A stretch of DNA of 5,279 nt from contig CALBPH010000177.1 of NCBI GenBank assembly GCA_937899365.1, positions 1-5,279 on the forward strand, in the 5' to 3' direction. How positions within the stretch are numbered: the first letter of the stretch is position 1; each line of letters opens with the position of its first letter. The position numbers were made by a program, and so were the translations under genes. Below, one piece after another: positions 1 to 5,057 of this stretch. The notes under the pieces were generated by a model. That model had not been told where the DNA came from, did no database searches, and saw nothing but the letters and a program-made list of their open reading frames with translations. The DNA is from an uncultured Leptolyngbya sp. Lineage in GTDB: Bacteria > Cyanobacteriota > Cyanobacteriia > Phormidesmidales > Phormidesmidaceae.

Positions 1-667
1 ACCGGGTCAACATGCCTCGAGCTGGGTCCTTCTCGGCCCGATAGCGGATATAGCTCAGCTGGGCAGCTTCAATGGCTTTCAGCTGCTCTGGGTCAGTAAC
101 GGGCTGGGCCTGATCCACAAATCCAATGTAAGCATCCAGGTAATCTTTGAAGGCATTAAATACGTGGGTGGTTACGTCAGCTAACTCTGTGGGTCGTGTC
201 CACAAAAAAGCGGGGGAAAAGAAGGGCTGAGCCTCTTCTGGGAAGTCGCCCCCCCATGGCAGAACCTGCTGATAGCGTTCGAACATCGGCATTATCGGAT
301 CGCTATAGCGGGCCTGATAGTCTGTACTATCGCGGAACAAAGGCTGCATATCAATGGCGATTAGGTGCCCCCCTGGCAAGGTCACTAAGTCGCCGCCAAA
401 AAAAGGTAGGTCGTACTCTAACCTGGGAAAAATAACAAAGTTCAGCACCTGCAAACTCTCACCAGCTTGCACATGGGCCGCACGGATCTGTCTGAGTTTG
501 GGTGAGGAAAAGCCGTGGCTGGTGGTACGCACGGTCACTTCACGCTTGCCCTTGCCGGTGGTGGCACTATTGCCCTCAAATCCAGCTGGAATTGGATAGG
601 GGGAAAGGTCTAGGCGATCTTGGAGGGTTGCGATCGCATAGTCTAAAAACGGTTGATATAGGGTCAT
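1..667 (-). CDS. pebB: PebB, phycoerythrobilin:ferredoxin oxidoreductase (C-terminus cut by window edge)
   Basis: Second enzyme of phycoerythrobilin synthesis: it reduces 15,16-dihydrobiliverdin to phycoerythrobilin in the cytoplasm with electrons from ferredoxin. I translated the reverse strand by hand: 222 codons from ATG at 667 are open to the window edge. The family is about 250-260 residues, so roughly the last 35 are missing. The protein starts MTLYQPFLDY. It has the family block LEYDLPFFGGDLVTLPGGHL (about 83-102), with central Asp93 in GGD, then AIDMQPLF (104-111), EAQPFFSPAFLWTR (145-158), and AEKDPARGMLTR at the edge. Asp93 and Asp214 (in EKDP) sit where the proposed proton-donating aspartates of this reductase family lie. 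PebB is preferred over PebA because of the FFGGDL and PFFSPAFLWTR signatures. The frame stays open upstream to about 804 but has no ATG there, and homology begins at this Met. No clear Shine-Dalgarno is visible. It lies 172 bp downstream of pebA, probably co-transcribed. Confidence 0.93.
   Translation of the reverse strand, partial: MTLYQPFLDYAIATLQDRLDLSPYPIPAGFEGNSATTGKGKREVTVRTTSHGFSSPKLRQIRAAHVQAGESLQVLNFVIFPRLEYDLPFFGGDLVTLPGGHLIAIDMQPLFRDSTDYQARYSDPIMPMFERYQQVLPWGGDFPEEAQPFFSPAFLWTRPTELADVTTHVFNAFKDYLDAYIGFVDQAQPVTDPEQLKAIEAAQLSYIRYRAEKDPARGMLTR
630..637. repeat. HIP1 octamer GCGATCGC (in pebB)
   Basis: An exact copy of the highly iterated palindrome characteristic of many cyanobacterial genomes, here inside the coding region at the fourth residue block of PebB (YAIAT). 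Other exact copies are at 3409-3416 and 5151-5158. Three in 5.3 kb is far above the chance rate of about one in 65 kb for an eight-base word. Confidence 0.9.
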
Positions 668-730
668 ACAGATATTAATGGGAACCCCATAAGGGATGCC
701 GGCAACATTACGGGGTATAGAGCAGCCTGC

Positions 731-770
731 CAAATAAGCATCGATCAAACCGAGCAAATAAACATTGATC
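731..770. repeat. Imperfect tandem repeat in the pebA-pebB spacer
   Basis: CAAATAAGCATCGATC (731-746) recurs as CAAATAAACATTGATC (755-770) with two substitutions, a period of 24 bp. A further short repeat, GAGCGA-TTA-GAGCGA, follows at 771-785. They lie in the 172-bp untranslated spacer before pebB. They might be an intercistronic regulatory element or simple slippage; no function can be read from them. Confidence 0.45.
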
Positions 771-839
771 GAGCGATTAGAGCGACAGCCCTGCCATGGC
801 CTTTAAACGCAGCTGTTAAGCACAACAGTTAATGCCGCA

Positions 840-1568
840 CTAATGTGCCTGAACAGCAAGGGGAACCGCATCCTCAAACAGAAACTCATAGAGAAAGCGA
901 TCGGCCCACTCTGAGCCAAAGTAGCTGGTAAACAGACCGTGGGCTGGGTCGCGCTCAGCACTGTACTGGTCATAATCAATCTGAGCTTTCCTAACCCGAG
1001 CAATTTCTGCGTCCGTTGTTAAGGGCTCAGCATCCGCCAAGATTTGCCAATAGAGATCTAAATAGTCTTTGAAGGCCGCCAAAACCCGTGTAGAAACAGT
1101 CTCAGTATCTGTTTTGGCAAAGAGTAGATACTTTGAAAAGTACTGATTGGCATCATAGAACTTCATTTCTAAACCCTGAGCCAGTTCAGAGTAGTTATCC
1201 CGCAGTTCCTTAAGCGGCATCAAATACTTAGCTTCGTATGCTTCGTCCTGAAACAGGGGCTGAAAATCAAGCACGATTAGATTTTTGACCTTACCAAAGG
1301 ACAAGAAATCAATCCCCAATAGGGGCACATCGTAACAATGATTGGGATAAAGCACACCGTTAAAGATTTGGGCGCCTTTACCCGCATCGATATAGGTGTA
1401 GCGAATTTTTCTCAACTCAGGTGACTGATAGCACCAGCTTTGAATCGATGCCGGGTTCCGTCCCCGTTCGCTAATTTGACACTCTAACCCCTCTGGAATA
1501 GCGCGAGGTTGCAGTTCAAATTTCTCTTTTAATGAAGTTTCTAAATGCTCTAGAAAAGGGCGGTACAT
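840..1568 (-). CDS. pebA: PebA, 15,16-dihydrobiliverdin:ferredoxin oxidoreductase
   Basis: First enzyme of the two-step route to phycoerythrobilin: ferredoxin-dependent two-electron reduction of biliverdin IX-alpha to 15,16-dihydrobiliverdin, which is passed to PebB. The 242-residue product has the usual length for PebA. Visible signatures are CYDVPLLGIDFLSFG (78-92) with central Asp87, VLDFQPLFQDEAY (99-111), YDANQYFSKYLLF (138-150), and YSAERDPAHGLFTSYFG (202-218) with Asp207. The two aspartates occupy the expected catalytic positions of ferredoxin-dependent bilin reductases. The ANQYFSKYLLF and AERDPAHGLFTS blocks point to PebA rather than PebB or PcyA. The frame extends 19 codons upstream to an ATG at 1625, but that segment (LREAEGICYIRYKIRRRQ) does not look like family sequence. 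MYRPFLEHLE at 1568 matches the normal N-terminus, so that start is chosen. The leader GGCGAAGACAA is at best a weak ribosome site. It follows an S-type lyase gene and precedes pebB. Confidence 0.95.
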   Translation of the reverse strand: MYRPFLEHLETSLKEKFELQPRAIPEGLECQISERGRNPASIQSWCYQSPELRKIRYTYIDAGKGAQIFNGVLYPNHCYDVPLLGIDFLSFGKVKNLIVLDFQPLFQDEAYEAKYLMPLKELRDNYSELAQGLEMKFYDANQYFSKYLLFAKTDTETVSTRVLAAFKDYLDLYWQILADAEPLTTDAEIARVRKAQIDYDQYSAERDPAHGLFTSYFGSEWADRFLYEFLFEDAVPLAVQAH

Positions 1569-1666
1569 TTGTCTTCGCCTGATTTTATAACGGATGTAGC
1601 AGATACCTTCTGCTTCTCGCAGCATAGGAGATATCTGAGGGCCATGTCTTGAATCTTAGAGACAAA

Positions 1667-1684
1667 GATACATTCCGTTACATT
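1667..1684. promoter_or_regulatory. HLR1-like direct repeat between the first lyase and pebA
   Basis: The plus strand reads GATACATT-CC-GTTACATT, a match to the two-octamer HLR1 consensus with one mismatch (A for T at the second base of the first half). The second half is a perfect half-site. The period is 10 bp. The element overlaps the stop codon of the upstream lyase gene and lies about 100 bp before pebA. A TAAGAT hexamer on the minus strand at 1658-1653 could serve as a -10 just downstream. If real, pebA-pebB would have their own light-intensity-responsive promoter inside the operon. Confidence 0.5.
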
Positions 1685-2288
1685 ATGCCGTTTGCAGCCT
1701 GGCTGTATTTGCCTGCACCATTGCGGCTAGGTCATCCTGGGTAACAAACCTGCGTTCTGAACAGTAGGTCATCAGGTTAATGCCATTGGCTAAGCGGGCT
1801 GTGCTTACCCGCACGCGAAAATCATCGGAGAGAAACCAGCATCGTTCCTGGCCTTGGTTTTTGTCATATTCATTGTCAATGGTCAGGACGCCATCGTCAG
1901 CAAAGCCATACCGTCCTACCACAGGCATATTTTCCACATAGCCCCGGTCGCGGAGGAGCTGTCCCGCCCGCCCTCGATCGTCATTGGGAATATCAACCAA
2001 AATGGCCGCATACTTAGAATCGTAGGTGAATTCTTTAGTGTTGGACTGCCATGAAAATTGAGCCCCCCCAGCGGCTTTACCCGGCTCCACACCTTGACTT
2101 TCACAGATTTCAACAATGCGTGGGTCCTGGGGTTCAACCACATCCACAATCAGGTTAGACTCTCCCGACTCATCGGCCACCGCATCAAAATGGTGAACGG
2201 CCCGCTGAATAAACCAGATGCCTTCGCTTTTACGAAAGAAATCCATCATGGTCATGGGAGTCTGAAATGGCATGGGGTATCCGTCCAT
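1683..2288 (-). CDS. CpcS/CpeS-family (S/U-clan) phycobiliprotein lyase, divergent
   Basis: S/U-clan lyases are small lipocalin-like beta-barrel proteins that bind a free bilin and attach it by a thioether bond to a phycobiliprotein cysteine, typically near Cys82/84. Seen here: an N-terminal DFFRKSEGIWFIQRAVHHF block (16-34), FSWQSN (78-83), LLRDRGYVENMPVVGRYGF (111-129), LTIDNEYDKNQGQERCWF (135-152) and a terminal YCSERR (175-180). All are recognisable counterparts of CpcS/CpeS motifs. The usual family start would be near MMDFF (Met at 2249 or 2246). The ATG at 2288 adds about 13 residues and none of the candidates has a convincing ribosome site, so the start is uncertain. The gene lies 114 bp upstream of pebA on the same strand, so it probably forms an operon with pebA-pebB and may attach their product to phycoerythrin. 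Family assignment is firm. Which of CpeS, CpeU or CpcU it corresponds to is not decided here. Confidence 0.88.
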   Translation of the reverse strand: MDGYPMPFQTPMTMMDFFRKSEGIWFIQRAVHHFDAVADESGESNLIVDVVEPQDPRIVEICESQGVEPGKAAGGAQFSWQSNTKEFTYDSKYAAILVDIPNDDRGRAGQLLRDRGYVENMPVVGRYGFADDGVLTIDNEYDKNQGQERCWFLSDDFRVRVSTARLANGINLMTYCSERRFVTQDDLAAMVQANTARLQTA

Positions 2289-2392
2289 ATAGGTGAGCGG
2301 GATAAATGACTCAAGCTTTGGTTCGGTAGCGCTGTTACACTGGCGTTACACATTTGTGAGTCACTATCGTTATCTACAAAGTTTAACTACCA
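2289..2392. promoter_or_regulatory. Divergent promoter region between the lyase-pebAB cassette and the pentapeptide gene
   Basis: These 104 bp must hold promoters for both directions. Besides the GTTACAC pair, heptamers TGACTCA (2307-2313) and TGAGTCA (2357-2363) form a perfect inverted pair 50 bp apart, flanking the direct repeat. No -10/-35 pair with good spacing can be picked with confidence. TATCTA at 2371-2376 is a possible -10 for the plus-strand gene. Confidence 0.45.
2334..2352. promoter_or_regulatory. GTTACAC direct repeat in the divergent lyase/pentapeptide promoter
   Basis: Two identical heptamers, GTTACAC at 2334-2340 and 2345-2351, are spaced 11 bp apart, one helical turn. Such tandem repeats are the typical operator form for OmpR/PhoB-class response regulators. 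Each half shares the TTACA core with the HLR1-type repeats upstream of pebA and the second lyase. However, position 7 is C and the spacer is one base longer than the HLR1 consensus. It lies about 45 bp from both start codons and could act on either gene. Confidence 0.4.
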
Positions 2393-3241
2393 ATGAGCCA
2401 TCCCGAAACTGCTAGTTTAGAGGCGTCTTTACTAGAACGATTGGCAGTTCAACGCGATCTAACGGGTGTTGACCTATCGGGAAAGGATTTACGGGGCTTT
2501 GACTTTTATCGAGTCAACCTAGAAGCCGCCAACTTAGCCGGTAGCAATCTGCAGGGTACCACCCTAATTGGGGCCAACTTAACGGGTGCCAATCTAACGG
2601 GAGCCCAGCTACAGCAGGCCGACTTACGCGGTGCGGAGTTAGCCCAGGCCGATTTATCTGATGCGGACCTGACAGGCGCCTTTATGCATCGCACCGATCT
2701 CCAGGGTGCTAACTTTAGCAGCGCCAATCTGGACACCGCTAGATTAAACATTGCCCTTTACGATGAGCACACCCAGTGGCCCACAGGCTTTCGCTATCAA
2801 AGTTCTGGGGCGGTTGGTCCGGGGGCGGTGCTCAATGGCGCGTTTCTAAACACGGCAGACCTACGCGGAGCAAATTTGCGTGGAGCTAAGCTGATGGGGG
2901 CTTACCTGAGCGGTGCGGACCTAACGGGGGCAATTTTAGACGATGCTAGCCTCAGCGGGGCCAACCTGCAGCGGGCCATGCTAACGGGGGCCAGTCTGCG
3001 CGAGGCTCGGGTCAGTGGCACTGAGCTGCAACGGGCAGACCTGCGGGCCTCCGATTTGACCGGTGTCGAGTTTGATATGGTCGCTAGTATTGCTGGGGCC
3101 GACTTTACGATGGCTCAGGGACTAACCCCAAACTCTAGGGGGCAGCTGCTGGGCCGTTCTGCTGGTGAGCTGGATGTGTGGAACGGCCTAACGCGCAATA
3201 CGACCAGACGCAGCCTGGAAACAGATGGGGCAGCGGGGTAG
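2393..3241 (+). CDS. Pentapeptide-repeat protein, two repeat blocks with an interruption
   Basis: The 282-residue product is built of A(D/N)LxG-type pentapeptides, which fold as a right-handed quadrilateral beta-helix. Block one covers about residues 24-119 and block two about 147-229. They are separated by a non-repeat insert containing LYDEHTQWPTGF (122-133), a motif recurrent in cyanobacterial pentapeptide proteins, and a Gly-rich stretch (138-145). After the second block, ASIAGADFTMAQGL leads into a C-terminal tail with DVWNGLTRNTTRRSLE (261-276), also typical of cyanobacterial members. There is no signal peptide, membrane segment or catalytic domain, so it is probably cytosolic. The biochemical role of this type is unknown; repeat surfaces usually act as scaffolds. 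It is divergent from the lyase-pebA-pebB cassette with 104 bp between starts. It converges on the second lyase with 17 bp between stop codons. No Shine-Dalgarno precedes the ATG. The position next to bilin genes is suggestive but does not prove a role in phycobilisomes. Confidence 0.92.
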   Translation: MSHPETASLEASLLERLAVQRDLTGVDLSGKDLRGFDFYRVNLEAANLAGSNLQGTTLIGANLTGANLTGAQLQQADLRGAELAQADLSDADLTGAFMHRTDLQGANFSSANLDTARLNIALYDEHTQWPTGFRYQSSGAVGPGAVLNGAFLNTADLRGANLRGAKLMGAYLSGADLTGAILDDASLSGANLQRAMLTGASLREARVSGTELQRADLRASDLTGVEFDMVASIAGADFTMAQGLTPNSRGQLLGRSAGELDVWNGLTRNTTRRSLETDGAAG

Positions 3242-3258
3242 TTCGTTGAAACCCGTTT

Positions 3259-3792
3259 CTAGGAGCGTGTTTCTAAGTATTGACCGATCATTATTTCCTG
3301 GCCGGCACGGGAAATGATGGTTTGACGGGTGCGGTAGTTATCGCCAACCAGCTTGAGTTCTTCGTCAAAAGCCGAGCCACTGTACTCGGTGTGAAGCTGC
3401 ATGGTGTTGCGATCGCGAAACTCATAGCTAGCCACAACGGGCTTAGGGGTGGCAAACCCCCGGTCGCGATAGAGTACATTGCCGAGAATACCAAAGGCGG
3501 TAGAACCGGTGGACTGCTTGCGACTGGGGCTAATGTAATTGCTTTCCCAGGCAAACTGAATGCCGCACAGCAGAGCGTCCTCTAAACCATGGGTGTCGGC
3601 CAGGGCCACCAGGGTGGGGTGCCCATGCTCAAGCAGTTCAATTGTCAGGTCACTTACAACTTCTTGCGTTTCACCATTTTTTAGGGTGTAGTAACGACGC
3701 TTAGAATTCCACTGACCTACGGAGCGCTCAAAAAATCTGACGGCCAGGGTTTCCAGGGAGTTAACGGGGGTGGTAATCACAGACGATGACAT
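3259..3792 (-). CDS. Second S/U-clan phycobiliprotein lyase (CpcS/CpeS-like, distinct subfamily)
   Basis: This 177-residue protein is paralogous to the lyase at 1683-2288. It keeps the same order of landmarks: RFFERSVGQWNSKRRYY (19-35), FAWESN (80-85), LYRDRGFATPKPVVASYEF (107-125), LHTEY (133-137), and an IGQYLETR terminus (169-176). The sequence otherwise differs widely, and the KRRYYTLKNGETQEVVSDLT block (31-50) places it in a separate, widespread cyanobacterial subgroup. By family it should bind a bilin in a lipocalin-like barrel and either attach it to a phycobiliprotein or partner another S/U lyase, as CpcS and CpcU do. The frame runs 19 codons further upstream to 3849. That extension (FGHNLYSGASLNLKVLNS) is not family-like and would leave almost no leader, so Met at 3792 is chosen. 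A weak AAAGG lies about 12 bases upstream. A near-consensus HLR1 repeat sits 58 bp before the start. Substrate and exact subfamily name are not determined. Confidence 0.87.
   Translation of the reverse strand: MSSSVITTPVNSLETLAVRFFERSVGQWNSKRRYYTLKNGETQEVVSDLTIELLEHGHPTLVALADTHGLEDALLCGIQFAWESNYISPSRKQSTGSTAFGILGNVLYRDRGFATPKPVVASYEFRDRNTMQLHTEYSGSAFDEELKLVGDNYRTRQTIISRAGQEIMIGQYLETRS
3409..3416. repeat. HIP1 octamer GCGATCGC (in second lyase)
   Basis: Second exact HIP1 palindrome, within the coding region of the S/U-clan lyase at 3259-3792. Confidence 0.9.
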
Positions 3793-3850
3793 AGAATTTA
3801 GGACCTTTAGGTTAAGCGACGCGCCCGAATACAAGTTATGACCAAACAAA

Positions 3851-3868
3851 ATTACATTTATTTACATT
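3851..3868. promoter_or_regulatory. HLR1-type direct repeat (candidate RpaB site) upstream of the second lyase
   Basis: The plus strand reads ATTACATT-TA-TTTACATT, two octamers separated by two bases. The published HLR1 element bound by the cyanobacterial response regulator RpaB is (G/T)TTACA(T/A)(T/A)-NN-(G/T)TTACA(T/A)(T/A). Only the first base (A instead of G/T) deviates. The repeat period is exactly 10 bp. It ends 58 bp before the start of the lyase on the minus strand. A possible -10, TATTCG on the minus strand at 3831-3826, would place HLR1 over or next to the -35 region. That arrangement could be repressive or class-II-like activating. Sequence match is seen; binding and direction of effect are inferred. 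Confidence 0.62.
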
Positions 3869-4191
3869 TAAGTTAGCGAAGATCCACAGAAACAGCAATA
3901 AAGCCTTAATTAAGAAATTTTGGCGTTGCTAATCCTTGGGGTGACGTTATTTGAGTGAGTCTGATATGTGGCCCTATTACCTGAGCGGGATATACCCAAA
4001 ATCAGCAGTCTTTTAAGGTTGGCTATTCATTTATGAAACGCTAACAGAGCCCAAAGGTCGTGACTGTAGCAGACTCTACAGTTATGGCCATATGCAGAAT
4101 TGCAAGCGGGGACTGCCGAGGCTGCTGATACAGAATCATGTCAGCACCACCCTAGAACCCCGTCAGCCTCCGCTTGCACAGGGCTAATTCT

Positions 4192-4206
4192 CCTTGCTCT
4201 GCAAGG
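4192..4206 (-). terminator. Hairpin immediately after the HEAT-repeat gene, weak terminator candidate
   Basis: On the minus strand CCTTGC-AGA-GCAAGG forms a perfect six-base-pair stem with a three-base loop. It begins one base after the TAA stop of the HEAT gene. The following bases (AGAATTAGCC) lack a U-tract, so intrinsic termination would be inefficient. It could instead stabilise the 3' end of the message. Confidence 0.35.
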
Positions 4207-4207
4207 C

Positions 4208-4867
4208 TTAGGGCAATAATCCCTCTAGGGCCGCTGCTACTACTTTGTGGTGCTTATCCTGACGTAGCTCTATCAGCGCCGCTTGGGCGGTGGGGTGGTC
4301 AAAGCGCTTAAGACCATAGGCAACGTGCATCCGGGTGTACCAGCTTTCGGCTGTTTTGAAGGGCAAAATTGCCGCTAGGGCCGCTTCAGACTGGTCGGTG
4401 CCAACCAACGTGGTGAGGTGGTCAATCCCCGCGTTGATCACGGTTAAATCCGCATCTTTGAGGGCAATGAGGCAAATCTCCAGCATGTGGGCTGGGCTGT
4501 GGAGATCGATCATGGCCGCCAGAATGCTGCGCCGAATCAGCCAGTTGGTATTGATTTGAAAGGCATGGACCAGATGGGGAATAGCCGTGTCTCCATACAT
4601 GGCTAGGGAATTAGAGGCCTCTGCCCGTACGTTGGCATCTGGATCGGTATCGAGCATGGTGAGTAAGGTGTCAAACCCATCGTCGCTACGCTTACGCCCC
4701 AGACCCATGGCCACAAATGAACGCACTAGAAACTCAGGGTCATTCTGCTTGCTCAGCAGTAAAGGACTGGCCACATCGGCCTCGTATTCTTTGAGGGCGA
4801 CAATGCCCTTAAGCCGCTTCTGGGAGTCGCTGTCTTGCAGAATGGCTTTAATCTCGGCAATGTCCAT
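4208..4867 (-). CDS. HEAT-repeat protein related to the PBS-lyase HEAT family
   Basis: The 219-residue product is almost entirely alpha-helical HEAT repeats. Helical pairs recur about every 30 residues: around 18-36 (RLKGIVALKEYEADVASPL), 47-70 (LVRSFVAMGLGRK), 79-100 (NVRAEASNSLAMYGD), 109-133 (WLIRRSILAAMIDL), 140-155, 177-200 (YTRMHVAYGLKRFDHPTAQA) and 208-218 (KVVAAALEGLL). The PBS-lyase HEAT family includes the E/F-type bilin lyases, the CpeZ chaperone-like protein and the NblB degradation factor. All are built like this and several are near this size. The particular sequence (FLVRSFVAMGLGRK, NVRAEASNSL) resembles a conserved cyanobacterial HEAT protein without an assigned reaction. The location near bilin synthesis and lyase genes fits a role in phycobilisome assembly or repair, but that is inference from context. 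The ATG at 4867 gives the natural N-terminus; no Shine-Dalgarno is visible. It is divergent from the gene at 5058. Confidence 0.85.
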   Translation of the reverse strand: MDIAEIKAILQDSDSQKRLKGIVALKEYEADVASPLLLSKQNDPEFLVRSFVAMGLGRKRSDDGFDTLLTMLDTDPDANVRAEASNSLAMYGDTAIPHLVHAFQINTNWLIRRSILAAMIDLHSPAHMLEICLIALKDADLTVINAGIDHLTTLVGTDQSEAALAAILPFKTAESWYTRMHVAYGLKRFDHPTAQAALIELRQDKHHKVVAAALEGLLP

Positions 4868-4935
4868 AAATAAGAAAATAAGTGGCTAGGCGTTGGGTGA
4901 GAAAACTGGGTCAGGCTAAGATCGCCAAACCTACA

Positions 4936-4962
4936 TTGATCATAGTATTTATTTTTTATAAA
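4936..4962 (+). promoter_or_regulatory. Possible sigma-70-type promoter for the phycobiliprotein-like gene
   Basis: TTGATC at 4936-4941 and TATAAA at 4957-4962 resemble -35 and -10 hexamers with a 15-bp spacer, shorter than ideal. They lie in a strongly AT-rich patch in the divergent intergenic region. They would give a leader of roughly 90 nt containing the 5005-5019 palindrome. Assigned from hexamer similarity only. Confidence 0.3.
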
Positions 4963-5004
4963 ATTTTAAGGGATGACCGATCGATAGCTGGGCGGTTAAC
5001 TCCC

Positions 5005-5019
5005 CTGCCACTGTGGCAG
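5005..5019. promoter_or_regulatory. Perfect 15-bp palindrome, possible operator or leader hairpin
   Basis: CTGCCAC-T-GTGGCAG has two perfectly complementary seven-base arms around a single T. It lies 38 bp upstream of the ATG at 5058 and just before its ribosome site. As DNA it could be a dimeric repressor or activator site. As RNA it would form a six-base-pair stem with a CUG loop. No U-run follows, so it does not look like a terminator. Confidence 0.4.
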
Positions 5020-5043
5020 AAGCACATGCGGGTTTTGTACGTC

Positions 5044-5048
5044 AGGAG
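5044..5048 (+). promoter_or_regulatory. Shine-Dalgarno AGGAG for the phycobiliprotein-like gene
   Basis: AGGAG lies nine bases before the ATG at 5058. It is the only strong ribosome binding site in the window; the other genes have weak or no recognisable sites. It settles the start of this partial gene. Confidence 0.65.
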
Positions 5049-5057
5049 TAAACGTCT

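Larger units (their letters stand above)
3793..4207. other. 415-bp non-coding stretch with HLR1 repeat and three hairpins
   Basis: No convincing gene lies here. The longest small frames I checked are 16 codons at 3966 (plus) and 32 codons at 4139-4041 (minus), neither with a ribosome site or familiar sequence. The part near 3793-3870 is the leader and promoter of the second lyase. The part from about 4060 to 4207 holds three inverted repeats. The first, ACTGTAG/CTACAGT at 4063-4069 and 4076-4082, has seven perfect pairs extendable with G-U and T-A pairs. The second, TGCTGA/TCAGCA at 4123-4128 and 4141-4146, has six pairs plus two inner pairs. The third, CCTTGC/GCAAGG at 4192-4206, has six pairs. 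This could be a small RNA or structured 3' region of the HEAT transcript; nothing identifies it. Confidence 0.5.

Noticed and set aside
196..599. Plus-strand open frames of about 80 codons
   Set aside because: They lie antisense to pebB, which has clear family motifs throughout, and their translations are low-complexity with no recognisable sequence.
1584..1589. TATAAA on the minus strand as a -10 for pebA
   Set aside because: It would leave a leader of under 15 nt, has no -35 partner at 17 bp and is far from the HLR1-like repeat; kept only as a weak possibility.
1569..1625. 19-codon N-terminal extension of PebA from an ATG at 1625
   Set aside because: The extension is basic and unlike the family, while MYRPFLEHLE at 1568 matches the normal PebA N-terminus and length.
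3793..3849. 19-codon N-terminal extension of the second lyase
   Set aside because: Its sequence is not family-like, and it would put the start immediately beside the HLR1-type repeat with no room for a promoter.
3966..4016. 16-codon plus-strand frame (MWPYYLSGIYPKSAVF)
   Set aside because: Too short, no ribosome site, no context supporting translation.
4041..4139. 32-codon minus-strand frame in the gene-free stretch
   Set aside because: No ribosome site, no recognisable sequence, and it runs through two of the inverted repeats, which explains the region better.
4932..4950. CTACATT as a further HLR1 site in the divergent region before 5058
   Set aside because: Only one half resembles the octamer; the second half at the right spacing does not match.
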